This document shows positions 1 to 6,027 of a stretch of DNA of 6,027 nt, in pieces. The DNA comes from Clostridia bacterium (GTDB lineage Bacteria; Bacillota; Clostridia; Oscillospirales; CAG-272), in contig JAKSVJ010000083.1 of NCBI GenBank assembly GCA_024408015.1, positions 1 to 6,027 of the forward strand, in the 5' to 3' direction. Both the position numbers and the translations under genes were made by a program. The notes beneath the pieces were generated by a model. That model was not told where the DNA came from and did no database searches. It saw only the letters and a program-made list of their open reading frames with translations. How positions within the stretch are numbered: the stretch's first letter is position 1; each line of letters opens with the position of its first letter.

Positions 1-47
1 CAATCGAAGTCGAGGCTGTTGAGAAGAAGACAGAAGACGAAAACTAA
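1..47 (+). CDS. C-terminal end of an unidentified upstream gene (partial)
   Basis: An open frame enters from the left edge and ends at a TAA at 45-47. The readable tail is IEVEAVEKKTEDEN, a short charged Lys/Glu/Asp-rich C-terminus of the kind seen on many cytosolic proteins. It is too short and too low in complexity to assign a family. It is followed within about 20 bp by a strong hairpin terminator, which supports this being the true end of a transcribed gene in the same direction as the arg operon but in a separate transcription unit. The other two + frames either stop early or give an Arg/Lys-rich string that looks less like protein. The function is unknown. Confidence 0.6.
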   Translation, partial: IEVEAVEKKTEDEN

Positions 48-53
48 ACGTTC

Positions 54-198
54 AAAAAACTAATATTTACGGACAAGTTCTTTAAAATGGGGCTTGTCCG
101 TAAATTTTATTGTGAGATGTTCGAAATTCGCTAAATATTACACTTACCGTGTTATTACTTCCAATAAAAACGAGATAAACCGAAAATATTAGTTTTTT
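54..198. repeat. Long-range inverted repeat enclosing the terminator
   Basis: The left arm (54-72, starting AAAAAACTAATATTT) is the reverse complement of the right arm (180-198, ending AAATATTAGTTTTTT). The outer 15 bp are perfect, then comes one A-A mismatch, then three more pairs, so 18 of 19 match. The arms bracket 107 bp that include most of the terminator hairpin. The left arm shares positions 66-72 with the 5' side of the terminator stem, so the two foldings exclude each other. No target-site duplication is visible outside the arms and there is no coding sequence inside. It could be a small non-autonomous element, a duplicated terminator flank, or a chance match helped by AT-richness. 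Confidence 0.55.
65..111 (+). terminator. Rho-independent terminator of the upstream gene
   Basis: A perfect 12-bp stem is formed by TTTACGGACAAG (66-77) and CTTGTCCGTAAA (93-104), extended to 13 bp by A65-T105. The loop is about 15 nt, and the T-rich run TTTTATT (105-111) follows directly. It lies 18 bp after the upstream stop codon, so it most likely ends that transcript and insulates the arg promoter. The T-run is interrupted by one A. An A6 tract at 54-59 lies before the stem, as in bidirectional terminators, but no gene points leftward into it here. Confidence 0.85.
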
Positions 199-209
199 AA
201 GATAAATAC

Positions 210-238
210 TTGAAAAATTTTTCGTTTAGTTGTATAAT
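210..238 (+). promoter_or_regulatory. Sigma-A-type promoter for the arg operon
   Basis: The -35 box TTGAAA (210-215) and the -10 box TATAAT (233-238) are separated by an ideal 17-bp spacer. The -10 is a full consensus match and the -35 matches five of six positions. Transcription would begin near 245, giving a leader of about 24 nt before the argG ATG at 269. That leaves no room for a T-box, riboswitch or attenuator ahead of argG, so control is more likely at initiation. This placement also argues against any argG start upstream of about 245. Confidence 0.85.
211..224. promoter_or_regulatory. Candidate arginine repressor (ArgR/AhrC) operator
   Basis: GAAAAATTTTTC (212-223) is a perfect 12-bp palindrome lying across the -35 box and the start of the spacer. 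With one flanking base on each side it reads TGAAAAATTTTTCG. Against the known ARG-box core TGAAT-WWWW-ATTCA it matches 11 of 14 positions, with differences at the fifth, tenth and last bases. A repressor bound here would block RNA polymerase directly. No convincing second ARG box is visible nearby, although ArgR sites often come in pairs. A symmetric A5T5 tract could also be simply a bent AT-rich promoter segment. Confidence 0.4.
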
Positions 239-254
239 AAACGCAACAAAATTC

Positions 255-259
255 GGGAG
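255..259 (+). promoter_or_regulatory. Ribosome binding site of argG
   Basis: GGGAG at 255-259 lies 9 nt before the ATG at 269. An in-frame ATG at 260-262 abuts this site and an in-frame TTG at 230 overlaps the -10 box, so neither can be the start. The RBS therefore fixes the start at 269. Confidence 0.8.
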
Positions 260-268
260 ATGATTATA

Positions 269-1495
269 ATGAATAAAGAAAATATTAAGAAAGTTGTTCT
301 CGCATATTCAGGCGGACTAGATACATCAATTATTATTCCGTGGTTGAAAGAGAACTATAACAATTGTGAGGTAGTAGCTGTTTCAGGTAATGTTGGTCAG
401 GCTGATGAACTTGAAGGCTTGGAAGAGAAAGCTTTGAAGACAGGTGCTTCAAAACTCTACGTTCTTGACTTAACAGATGACTACGTTGATAACTACATTG
501 TTCCTACAATGAAAGCAGGAGCAATTTACGAAGATTACCTATTGGGAACAAGCCATGCTCGTCCTTGTATCGCAAAGGGACTTGTTGAAATTGCAATCAA
601 AGAAAATGCAGATGCTATTTGTCATGGTTGTACAGGTAAAGGTAATGACCAAGTTCGTTTTGAACTTGCTATCAAACACTTCGCTCCAGATATGCCAATT
701 ATTGCTCCATGGAGAGAGTGGTCAATTAAATCAAGAGAAGAAGAAATTGACTATGCAGAAGCTCACAATATTCCACTAAAGATTAACAGAGAGACAAACT
801 ACTCAAAAGATAAAAACTTGTGGCACTTGTCACATGAAGGTATGGATCTCGAAGATACAGGAAATGAGCCATTGTATGAAAAGAAAGGCTTCCTTGAAAT
901 GGGCGTTTCTCCTATCGATGCTCCAGATGTTCCAACATATGTAACACTTGATTTCGATAAAGGTTGTCCTGTAGCTATTGATGGCGAAAAGATGAGTGCT
1001 AAGAATATCATCCTTAAATTAAATGAACTCGGTGGAAAGAATGGTATTGGTATCATTGATATCGTAGAAAACCGTTTGGTTGGTATGAAGTGTCGTGGTG
1101 TGTACGAGACTCCAGGCGGCACAATTCTTTACAGAGCTCATGAAGCTTTGGAAAGCATTTGTCTTGACAAACTTACAATGCATGAAAAACAGAGACTTTC
1201 TGTTACATTCGCAGAACTTGTATACAACGGTCAGTGGTTTACTCCACTTCGTGAAGCTCTTTCAGCTTTTGTTGATAAGACACAGGAAACAGTTACAGGT
1301 AAAGTTCGTTTGAAACTATACAAAGGTAACATCATTAAAGCTGGTGTTTGGAGTGACAATTCACTTTATAGTGAAGAAATCGCTACTTTTGGTGAAAGTG
1401 ATTACGACCAAAAAGATTCTGCTGGATTCATCAACCTCTATGGACTTCCTATTAAAGTTCAGGCTTTGGTTGACAAGAAGAATAACAAGCAATAA
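269..1495 (+). CDS. argG: Argininosuccinate synthase
   Basis: This cytosolic enzyme joins citrulline and aspartate using ATP (released as AMP and PPi) to make argininosuccinate, the penultimate step to arginine. The protein is 408 aa, normal for the family. The N-type ATP-pyrophosphatase P-loop AYSGGLDTS is at residues 12-20. The other hallmark segments are SHARPCIAK (95-103), HGCTGKGNDQVRFE (119-132), which takes part in ATP and citrulline/aspartate binding, YSKDKNLW (178-185) and GVYETPGGTIL (277-287). The short tail VDKKNNKQ is typical in its variability. The start at 269 is chosen because the GGGAG site fits it and because longer in-frame starts fall in the promoter or on the RBS. It is the first gene of the operon and is paired with argH, which uses its product. 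No frameshift or missing key residue is seen. Confidence 0.97.
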   Translation: MNKENIKKVVLAYSGGLDTSIIIPWLKENYNNCEVVAVSGNVGQADELEGLEEKALKTGASKLYVLDLTDDYVDNYIVPTMKAGAIYEDYLLGTSHARPCIAKGLVEIAIKENADAICHGCTGKGNDQVRFELAIKHFAPDMPIIAPWREWSIKSREEEIDYAEAHNIPLKINRETNYSKDKNLWHLSHEGMDLEDTGNEPLYEKKGFLEMGVSPIDAPDVPTYVTLDFDKGCPVAIDGEKMSAKNIILKLNELGGKNGIGIIDIVENRLVGMKCRGVYETPGGTILYRAHEALESICLDKLTMHEKQRLSVTFAELVYNGQWFTPLREALSAFVDKTQETVTGKVRLKLYKGNIIKAGVWSDNSLYSEEIATFGESDYDQKDSAGFINLYGLPIKVQALVDKKNNKQ

Positions 1496-1510
1496 TCAAG
1501 AAAATAAGTC

Positions 1511-1552
1511 GCTGCTTCACAAAAAACGTGAAGCAGCACTTTGCTATTTTTT
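1511..1552 (+). terminator. Intra-operon hairpin with distal T-tract between argG and argH
   Basis: GCTGCTTCAC (1511-1520) pairs perfectly with GTGAAGCAGC (1528-1537) across a 7-nt A-rich loop. A T6 tract (1547-1552) follows, but 9 nt after the stem rather than directly. This spacing is poor for an efficient intrinsic terminator. It may be a weak or partial terminator that sets the argG to downstream ratio, or an mRNA-stabilising or processing structure. The argH ribosome binding site (1555-1560) lies just beyond it and is not occluded by the stem. A weak alternative stem AGCA/TGCT (1532-1535 with 1542-1545) sits nearer the T-tract. Confidence 0.55.
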
Positions 1553-1554
1553 AT

Positions 1555-1560
1555 GAGGTG
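1555..1560 (+). promoter_or_regulatory. Ribosome binding site of argH
   Basis: GAGGTG at 1555-1560 lies 6 nt before the ATG at 1567. An in-frame GTG at 1528 would give 13 more residues, but it sits in the 3' arm of the hairpin and has no upstream Shine-Dalgarno sequence, so 1567 is preferred. Confidence 0.8.
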
Positions 1561-1566
1561 ACAAAA

Positions 1567-2943
1567 ATGCCAAAAATGTGGGCAGGAAGAACAGATGGAG
1601 CTACAAATAAGATTGCGGACGATTTTAATTCCTCAATTTCTTTTGATAGCAGAATGTACAAAGAAGATATAACAGGTAGCATGGCGCACGCAGCAATGCT
1701 TGCAAAACAGGGTATCATTACAGAATCAGAATGTGATGCTTTGATTGATGGACTTGAGACTATTCTTTCTGATTTAGAAAAAGGAAAACTTAAAATTGAT
1801 ATGAACTGTGAAGACATTCACATGTTTGTAGAACAAGTTTTAACAGAAAGAATTGGTGATGTTGGCAAGAAACTTCACACTGCTCGAAGTAGAAATGACC
1901 AGGTTGCTCTTGATATTAGAATGTATCTAAGATCAGAAATCGATCTGATTGATTCAAAAGTACGTTCCTTAATTGGTGCTATTACTGACAAGGCTGAAGA
2001 ATACAAAGATTGTATTGTTCCAGGATATACACATCTTCAACGTGCTCAGCCTATAACATTCGGTCACCACTTGATGGCATATAGTATGATGCTTCTAAGA
2101 GATATAGATCGTCTAAAAGACACAAAAAAGAGAATGAATGTGTCTCCAATTGGTTCATGTGCCTTGGCTGGAACAACATATGATACAGATAGGGCATTCG
2201 AAGCATCAAAACTTGGATTTGACGAAGTATGCCAAAACTCAATTGACGGAGTTTCAGACAGAGACTTCTCACTTGAACTTATGTCAGATATTTCAATCCT
2301 TATGATGCACCTCTCAAGATTTTCCGAAGAGATTATCCTTTGGTCATCATGGGAATTTAAATTTATTGAACTTTCAAATGAATACACTACAGGTTCATCA
2401 ATAATGCCACAAAAGAAGAATTCAGATATGGCTGAACTTGTAAGAGGTAAGACAGGACGTGTATTTGGTGATATGATATCACTATTTACAGTTCTAAAAG
2501 GACTCCCTTTAGCATATAACAAAGATATGCAAGAAGATAAGGAGTCAGTATTTGATGCAGTAGATACAGTAAAGATGTGTCTTGATGTATTTGTTGGAAT
2601 GATTTCAACAATGACTGTATTCCCAAACAATATGCTCAAAGCAGCGCAAACAGGATTTATTAATGCGACTGATTTGGCTGACTATCTTGTAAGAAAGGGT
2701 TTGCCTTTCAGATCAGCATACAAGATTTCAGGACAGGTAGTATCTTATTGTATTCAAAACGCAAAAGTTTTGGAAACATTATCAATCGATGAATATAAGA
2801 CATTTTCGGATGTAATTGATAATGATGTATATGATGGTGTTGATTTGAAGAACTGTGTTGAACGTAGAACAAGTGAAGGTGGCACATCAGTTTCATCAGT
2901 TGAAAAGCAGATTTCATATTGCAGAGAGAAGGTATCTAAGTGA
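1567..2943 (+). CDS. argH: Argininosuccinate lyase
   Basis: This enzyme cleaves argininosuccinate to arginine and fumarate, the last step of the pathway. It belongs to the fumarase/aspartase superfamily and acts as a cytosolic homotetramer with shared active sites. The protein is 458 aa, the usual length. It opens with MPKMWAGR, the typical start of this family. The three conserved regions are present: TARSRNDQ (105-112), GYTHLQRAQP (153-162) with the general-acid histidine at 156, and the superfamily signature GSSIMPQKKNSD (276-287), whose second serine (278) is the expected catalytic base. The usual NPD at the end of the signature is NSD here, a mild variation. The C-terminal domain is complete. 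The gene's TGA overlaps the GTG of argC by 4 bp, suggesting translational coupling. Confidence 0.97.
   Translation: MPKMWAGRTDGATNKIADDFNSSISFDSRMYKEDITGSMAHAAMLAKQGIITESECDALIDGLETILSDLEKGKLKIDMNCEDIHMFVEQVLTERIGDVGKKLHTARSRNDQVALDIRMYLRSEIDLIDSKVRSLIGAITDKAEEYKDCIVPGYTHLQRAQPITFGHHLMAYSMMLLRDIDRLKDTKKRMNVSPIGSCALAGTTYDTDRAFEASKLGFDEVCQNSIDGVSDRDFSLELMSDISILMMHLSRFSEEIILWSSWEFKFIELSNEYTTGSSIMPQKKNSDMAELVRGKTGRVFGDMISLFTVLKGLPLAYNKDMQEDKESVFDAVDTVKMCLDVFVGMISTMTVFPNNMLKAAQTGFINATDLADYLVRKGLPFRSAYKISGQVVSYCIQNAKVLETLSIDEYKTFSDVIDNDVYDGVDLKNCVERRTSEGGTSVSSVEKQISYCREKVSK
2926..2932 (+). promoter_or_regulatory. Ribosome binding site of argC inside the end of argH
   Basis: GAGAAGG at 2926-2932 lies 7 nt before the GTG at 2940. 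No ATG in this frame gives a better fit near the conserved N-terminus TKIFIDGSAG, so this site supports the GTG start and the GTGA overlap with the argH stop. Confidence 0.75.
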
Positions 2944-3860
2944 CAAAAATATTTATAGATGGTTCTGCTGGAACCACAGGACTTCGTATATACGATAGAC
3001 TTGTAGAGAGAAAAGATATCGAACTAATTTCTCTTAGCGAAGAGAATAGAAAAGATATTTCTGCAAGAAAAGAAGCTTTGAATGCTGCTGACATAGTATT
3101 CTTGTGCTTGCCAGATGACGCAGCCAAAGAGTCAGTTTCTCTTATTGAAAACAGTAATGTCAAAGTAATTGATACCTCAACTGCTCATAGAACAATGGAT
3201 GGTTGGGCTTACGGTTTTCCGGAACTTAAAGGTCAAAAAGAAAAAATCAAAAATTCGAATAGAATTGCAAACCCTGGTTGTTATGCAAGTGGATTTATTT
3301 CTCTTGTAAAACCATTGGTTGATGCAAATGCAATAGATATAAGCGAGACCCTTTCGTGCTTTGCTATTTCCGGTTATTCCGGTGGTGGCAAAAAAATGAT
3401 AACCGCTTATGAAGCAGAGAATAGAGATCCATTATTTGATGGTCCAAGAATGTATGGATTAACTCAATCTCACAAACACTTACCTGAAATGAAAATCATA
3501 TCAGGTCTATGCAAAGAACCTATATTTGTACCATATGTTGCTTCATATTATTCAGGAATGCAAGTAACAATAGCACTTCCTGATTCATGCAAGCTCGTGA
3601 AGAATGACATTGAATCAATTTATGCTGATTACTACAAGGAAGGATTTGTCCGATTTGTAAAAGGTGATGATGAGAATGGATTTATGTCATGTACAAAGAT
3701 GGCAGGACGTGATGATATGCACGTAACAGTAGAAGGAAATGATAATAGAATTCTACTTATATCACGCTTTGATAACCTTGGAAAAGGTGCATCTGGAGCA
3801 GCAATACAAAATATGAATATATTAATGGGTAGCGACGAAGGTTGTGGCCTTATCGTATGA
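2940..3860 (+). CDS. argC: N-acetyl-gamma-glutamyl-phosphate reductase, type 2
   Basis: This enzyme reduces N-acetylglutamyl phosphate to N-acetylglutamate semialdehyde with NADPH, the third step of the acetylated ornithine pathway. The protein is 306 aa, shorter than the common type 1 ArgC (about 340 aa). Its N-terminus IFIDGSAGTTGLRI and general shape match the less common type 2 form. The NADP-binding glycine motif GSAGTTG is at residues 8-14. DTSTAHR (78-84) and the nucleophilic cysteine 114 in ANPGCYASG (110-118) mark the aldehyde-dehydrogenase-like catalytic site. SGYSGGGK (144-151), the HKHLPEM stretch (178-184) and KGASGAAIQNMN (282-293) are the other conserved parts. It starts with GTG, overlaps argH by 4 bp, and ends 10 bp before argJ. 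Confidence 0.95.
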   Translation: MTKIFIDGSAGTTGLRIYDRLVERKDIELISLSEENRKDISARKEALNAADIVFLCLPDDAAKESVSLIENSNVKVIDTSTAHRTMDGWAYGFPELKGQKEKIKNSNRIANPGCYASGFISLVKPLVDANAIDISETLSCFAISGYSGGGKKMITAYEAENRDPLFDGPRMYGLTQSHKHLPEMKIISGLCKEPIFVPYVASYYSGMQVTIALPDSCKLVKNDIESIYADYYKEGFVRFVKGDDENGFMSCTKMAGRDDMHVTVEGNDNRILLISRFDNLGKGASGAAIQNMNILMGSDEGCGLIV

Positions 3861-3870
3861 GGAGTAAGAA

Positions 3871-5085
3871 ATGAAATTAATTGAAGGTGGCGTTTGTGCC
3901 GCAAAAGGATTTAAAGCATCAGGAGTTCATTGCGGAATTCGTAAGAACAAAACAAAGAGAGATATTGCTTTAATCGTATCAGAAAAGAAAGCTAATGCAG
4001 CTGCTGTATATACAACAAACCTTGTAAAAGGAGCACCTCTTCTTGTTACTAAGAGTCATATTTCAGATGGATATGCACAGGCAATCATTTGTAACAGTGG
4101 TAATGCAAACACATGTAACGCAAATGGCATTGAAGTTGCAGAGCAGATGAGTGCACTTTTAGCAAGTGAACTTGGTATTTCAGAAAAAGACGTAGTTGTT
4201 GCATCAACAGGTGTTATTGGTCAGCCTCTTAATCTTGAACCAATTGCTAATGGAATCCCATCTCTTGTTAAAGAATTAAAGGCAGATGGAACAGATAATG
4301 CCGCTGAAGGTATTATGACAACAGATACAGTAAAAAAGATTGTTGCTGTTGAATTTGAAATCGGTGGTAAGACTTGTAGAATAGGTGGTATCGCTAAAGG
4401 TAGTGGTATGATTCACCCTAATATGGCTACAATGCTTGTATTTATTACTTCAGACGTTGCTATATCAACACCAATGCTTCAAAAAGCATTGTCATTCGAT
4501 ATCCAAAACACATTCAATATGGTATCAGTTGACGGTGATACATCAACAAATGATATGGTAACAATCCTGGCAAATGGTCTTGCTGGAAACAAAGAAATTA
4601 CTGAAGAAAATGAAGATTATAAAATATTCATGGAAGCTCTTAATACAGTAATGGTTCAACTCTGTAGATTAATTGCTGGTGATGGAGAAGGCGCAACAAA
4701 GCTTCTTGAATGTAAAGTGGATGGAGCAAAAGATATAAAGACAGCAAAAACTGTTGCAAAGAGCGTTATTTGTTCATCTCTCTTGAAAGCTGCTATGTTT
4801 GGTGCAGATGCTAACTGGGGACGTGTTCTTTGCGCTATTGGTTATTCTGGTGCTGACGTTGATGTAAACAAGATTGATGTTTCTTTCAAATCAATCAAAG
4901 GCGAAATTGCTGTATGCAAGAATGGTGCCGGTGTTGAATTCTCAGAAGAAATAGCAAAAGAGATTCTTCTTGAAAAGGAAATAGACATTCTCATTTCACT
5001 TAATTCAGGTGAAGCTAGCAGTGTTGCTTGGGGATGTGATCTTACATACGACTATGTTAAGATTAATGGCGATTACAGAACATAA
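3871..5085 (+). CDS. argJ: Ornithine acetyltransferase (glutamate N-acetyltransferase)
   Basis: ArgJ moves the acetyl group from N-acetylornithine to glutamate, giving ornithine and N-acetylglutamate and so recycling acetyl between the fifth and first steps. Some members also use acetyl-CoA, and sequence alone does not settle which kind this is. The protein is 404 aa, normal for the family. As an N-terminal-nucleophile-type enzyme it self-cleaves between Ala186 and Thr187 in KGSGMIHPNMATML (176-189), giving an alpha chain of about 186 aa and a beta chain of about 218 aa with Thr187 as nucleophile. STGVIG (112-117) holds the Thr-Gly pair of the oxyanion hole. The C-terminus CDLTYDYVKINGDYRT (389-404) is the conserved family ending. 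AGGAG at 3860-3864 lies 6 nt before the ATG. It sits between argC and argB. Confidence 0.97.
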   Translation: MKLIEGGVCAAKGFKASGVHCGIRKNKTKRDIALIVSEKKANAAAVYTTNLVKGAPLLVTKSHISDGYAQAIICNSGNANTCNANGIEVAEQMSALLASELGISEKDVVVASTGVIGQPLNLEPIANGIPSLVKELKADGTDNAAEGIMTTDTVKKIVAVEFEIGGKTCRIGGIAKGSGMIHPNMATMLVFITSDVAISTPMLQKALSFDIQNTFNMVSVDGDTSTNDMVTILANGLAGNKEITEENEDYKIFMEALNTVMVQLCRLIAGDGEGATKLLECKVDGAKDIKTAKTVAKSVICSSLLKAAMFGADANWGRVLCAIGYSGADVDVNKIDVSFKSIKGEIAVCKNGAGVEFSEEIAKEILLEKEIDILISLNSGEASSVAWGCDLTYDYVKINGDYRT

Positions 5086-5100
5086 TTTGAGGATATAATA

Positions 5101-5964
5101 ATGCAAAATAATTTTTCAAACAGCGAAAGAGCTGAAGTGCTTACACAAGCACTCCCATATATTAAACGTTATAACGGAAAGATTGTTGCCGTTAAATACG
5201 GTGGCAATGCTATGGTAAATCCACAATTAAAGCAACAAGTTATGGAAGATATCGCGCTTTTGTGGCTTGTAGGTGTTAAGGTTGTTCTTATTCACGGTGG
5301 TGGTCCTGAAATCAATCAGGTAATGGATAAGTTAGGAAAAGAATCAGTCTTTATTGATGGCCTTAGAGTTACTGATAAAGAAACTGTTGATATTGTTCAA
5401 ATGGTTCTTGCCGGTAAAGTTAATAAGACTCTCGTTAATTTGCTTGAGATGGAGGGTGTTAAAGCCATCGGTCTTTGTGGTATGGACGGACGCCTTATTG
5501 AAGCTAAAATGAAAGACGAAAAACTTGGCTATGTTGGTAAGATTACAAATATTAACATTGGCCCAGTAATCGATGTATTGGAAAAAGGATATATTCCAGT
5601 AGTATCAACATTAGGCGTTGATGAAGAGGGTAATACATACAACATTAATGGTGACACAGCAGCCGCATATATCGCCGGTGCTCTTGGTGCCGAACGTCTT
5701 ATCATGATGACTGATATTGCAGGAGTTATGAAAGATAAGGATGATCCTACATCATTGATTCCAAAGATTACTTTAAAAGAAGCAGAAGATTTGAAATCAA
5801 CAGGTATTATTTCTGGTGGTATGATACCAAAGATTGACTGTTGTGTTGAAGCACTTCACAAAGGTGTTGAAAATGTAGTTATAATGGACGGACGTATACC
5901 TCATTCCATTTTGATGGAACTACTTACAGATGAAGGTGCTGGTACACTTTTAACAAAGGATTAA
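5101..5964 (+). CDS. argB: N-acetylglutamate kinase, probably arginine-inhibited
   Basis: This kinase phosphorylates N-acetylglutamate with ATP, the second and usually controlling step. It is an amino-acid-kinase-family protein of 287 aa. Visible motifs are VKYGGNAM (31-38) with Lys32, the glycine-rich IHGGGPEIN (64-72), DGLRVTD (86-92) for substrate binding, NINGDTAA (181-188) and GGMIPK (239-244). Compared with the about 258-aa arginine-insensitive E. coli type, it has an N-terminal helix before the core (AEVLTQALPYIKRYNGK, 11-27). It also ends with a segment running from His268 through Glu273 to the final GAGT (HSILMELL, then TDEGAGT). Both are features of the hexameric, arginine-inhibited class, so feedback inhibition is likely by family knowledge. 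GAGGA at 5089-5093 lies 7 nt before the ATG, and the gap from argJ is 15 bp. Confidence 0.96.
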   Translation: MQNNFSNSERAEVLTQALPYIKRYNGKIVAVKYGGNAMVNPQLKQQVMEDIALLWLVGVKVVLIHGGGPEINQVMDKLGKESVFIDGLRVTDKETVDIVQMVLAGKVNKTLVNLLEMEGVKAIGLCGMDGRLIEAKMKDEKLGYVGKITNINIGPVIDVLEKGYIPVVSTLGVDEEGNTYNINGDTAAAYIAGALGAERLIMMTDIAGVMKDKDDPTSLIPKITLKEAEDLKSTGIISGGMIPKIDCCVEALHKGVENVVIMDGRIPHSILMELLTDEGAGTLLTKD

Positions 5965-5966
5965 TT

Positions 5967-6027
5967 ATGACAATTAAAGAATTAGATAAAGAATATATTG
6001 CTGGTACATATAATAGATTTCCTATTC
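5967..6027 (+). CDS. argD: Acetylornithine aminotransferase, N-terminal fragment
   Basis: The ATG at 5967 opens a frame that runs off the right edge and gives MTIKELDKEYIAGTYNRFPI (20 codons). The D-x-x-Y-(x)3-TY-x-RFP-[IV] pattern is the usual start of PLP-dependent ArgD, which converts N-acetylglutamate semialdehyde to N-acetylornithine with glutamate as amino donor. The position directly after argB, where argD is common, supports the call. AAAGGA at 5955-5960, inside the end of argB, lies 6 nt before the ATG, and only 2 bp separate the two genes. The PLP-binding lysine and the rest of the fold are outside the window, so related class III aminotransferases cannot be fully excluded. Confidence 0.88.
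   Translation, partial: MTIKELDKEYIAGTYNRFPI

Noticed and set aside
117..134. Five-codon frame MFEIR ending in an Arg codon, considered as an arginine leader peptide
   Set aside because: There is no Shine-Dalgarno site, it lies upstream of the predicted argG transcript start, there is only one Arg codon, and it has no linked attenuator.
112..180. Possible riboswitch or T-box ahead of argG
   Set aside because: No T-box or other recognisable riboswitch motif is present, only very short stems such as ACAC/GTGT. The strong promoter at 210-238 puts this region outside the main transcript.
231..248. Second ARG box beginning TGTAT over the -10 box
   Set aside because: Only the left half fits. The right half matches one of the four fixed core bases, which is no better than chance in AT-rich DNA.
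230..268. Upstream TTG extension of argG by 13 residues
   Set aside because: The TTG overlaps the TATAAT -10 box and would lie before the predicted transcript start. The GGGAG site fits the ATG at 269.
799..1122. 107-codon open frame antisense to argG
   Set aside because: Its translation is Pro/Ser/Phe-rich and without motifs, and it lies over conserved argG codons, so it is a shadow frame.
1528..1566. Upstream GTG extension of argH by 13 residues
   Set aside because: The GTG is in the hairpin's 3' arm without a Shine-Dalgarno site, and the family N-terminus begins at MPKMWAGR.
2064..2639. 191-codon open frame antisense to argH
   Set aside because: It lies wholly within argH, its Ser/Ile-rich translation shows no recognisable domain, and no RBS or promoter was seen. 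It is best explained as a shadow of the sense codons.

Overview
This window is a compact arginine-biosynthesis operon on the + strand of an AT-rich bacterium, with gene order argG-argH-argC-argJ-argB-argD. All five complete genes encode intact proteins with their family active-site motifs, and argD runs off the right edge. AT-rich codon use, strong GGAG-type ribosome binding sites, a sigma-A-like promoter and the operon layout suggest a Firmicute, most likely a member of Clostridia (Lachnospiraceae or Oscillospiraceae-like). The taxon is an inference from style, not from a marker gene.

Layout. Positions 1-47 hold the last codons of an unidentified upstream gene. Positions 48-268 are intergenic. 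This stretch holds a strong hairpin terminator for the upstream gene, a long-range inverted repeat (19-bp arms, 18 of 19 pairing) that surrounds the terminator, and then a near-consensus promoter (TTGAAA, 17 bp, TATAAT). A 12-bp palindrome over the -35 box resembles an arginine-repressor (ArgR/AhrC) operator. The predicted transcript start leaves only about 24 nt of leader, too short for a riboswitch or T-box. Then follow argG (269-1495), a 71-bp gap with a 10-bp hairpin and a distal T-tract, argH (1567-2943), argC (2940-3860, GTG start overlapping the argH stop), argJ (3871-5085), argB (5101-5964) and the 5' end of argD (from 5967).

How the genes work together. ArgJ acetylates glutamate by recycling acetyl from N-acetylornithine. 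ArgB phosphorylates N-acetylglutamate, ArgC reduces the acyl phosphate to the semialdehyde, and ArgD transaminates it to N-acetylornithine, which ArgJ deacetylates to ornithine. After carbamoylation by ArgF (not in this window), ArgG and ArgH convert citrulline to arginine. The N-terminal helix and C-terminal motif of ArgB look like the arginine-inhibited class, so feedback on ArgB and repression at the argG promoter are the two likely control points.

I see no undescribed system, mobile element gene, CRISPR array or RNA gene. The points most worth checking are the inverted repeat around the upstream terminator, the hairpin between argG and argH, the candidate operator on the -35 box, and the use of the less common type 2 ArgC.
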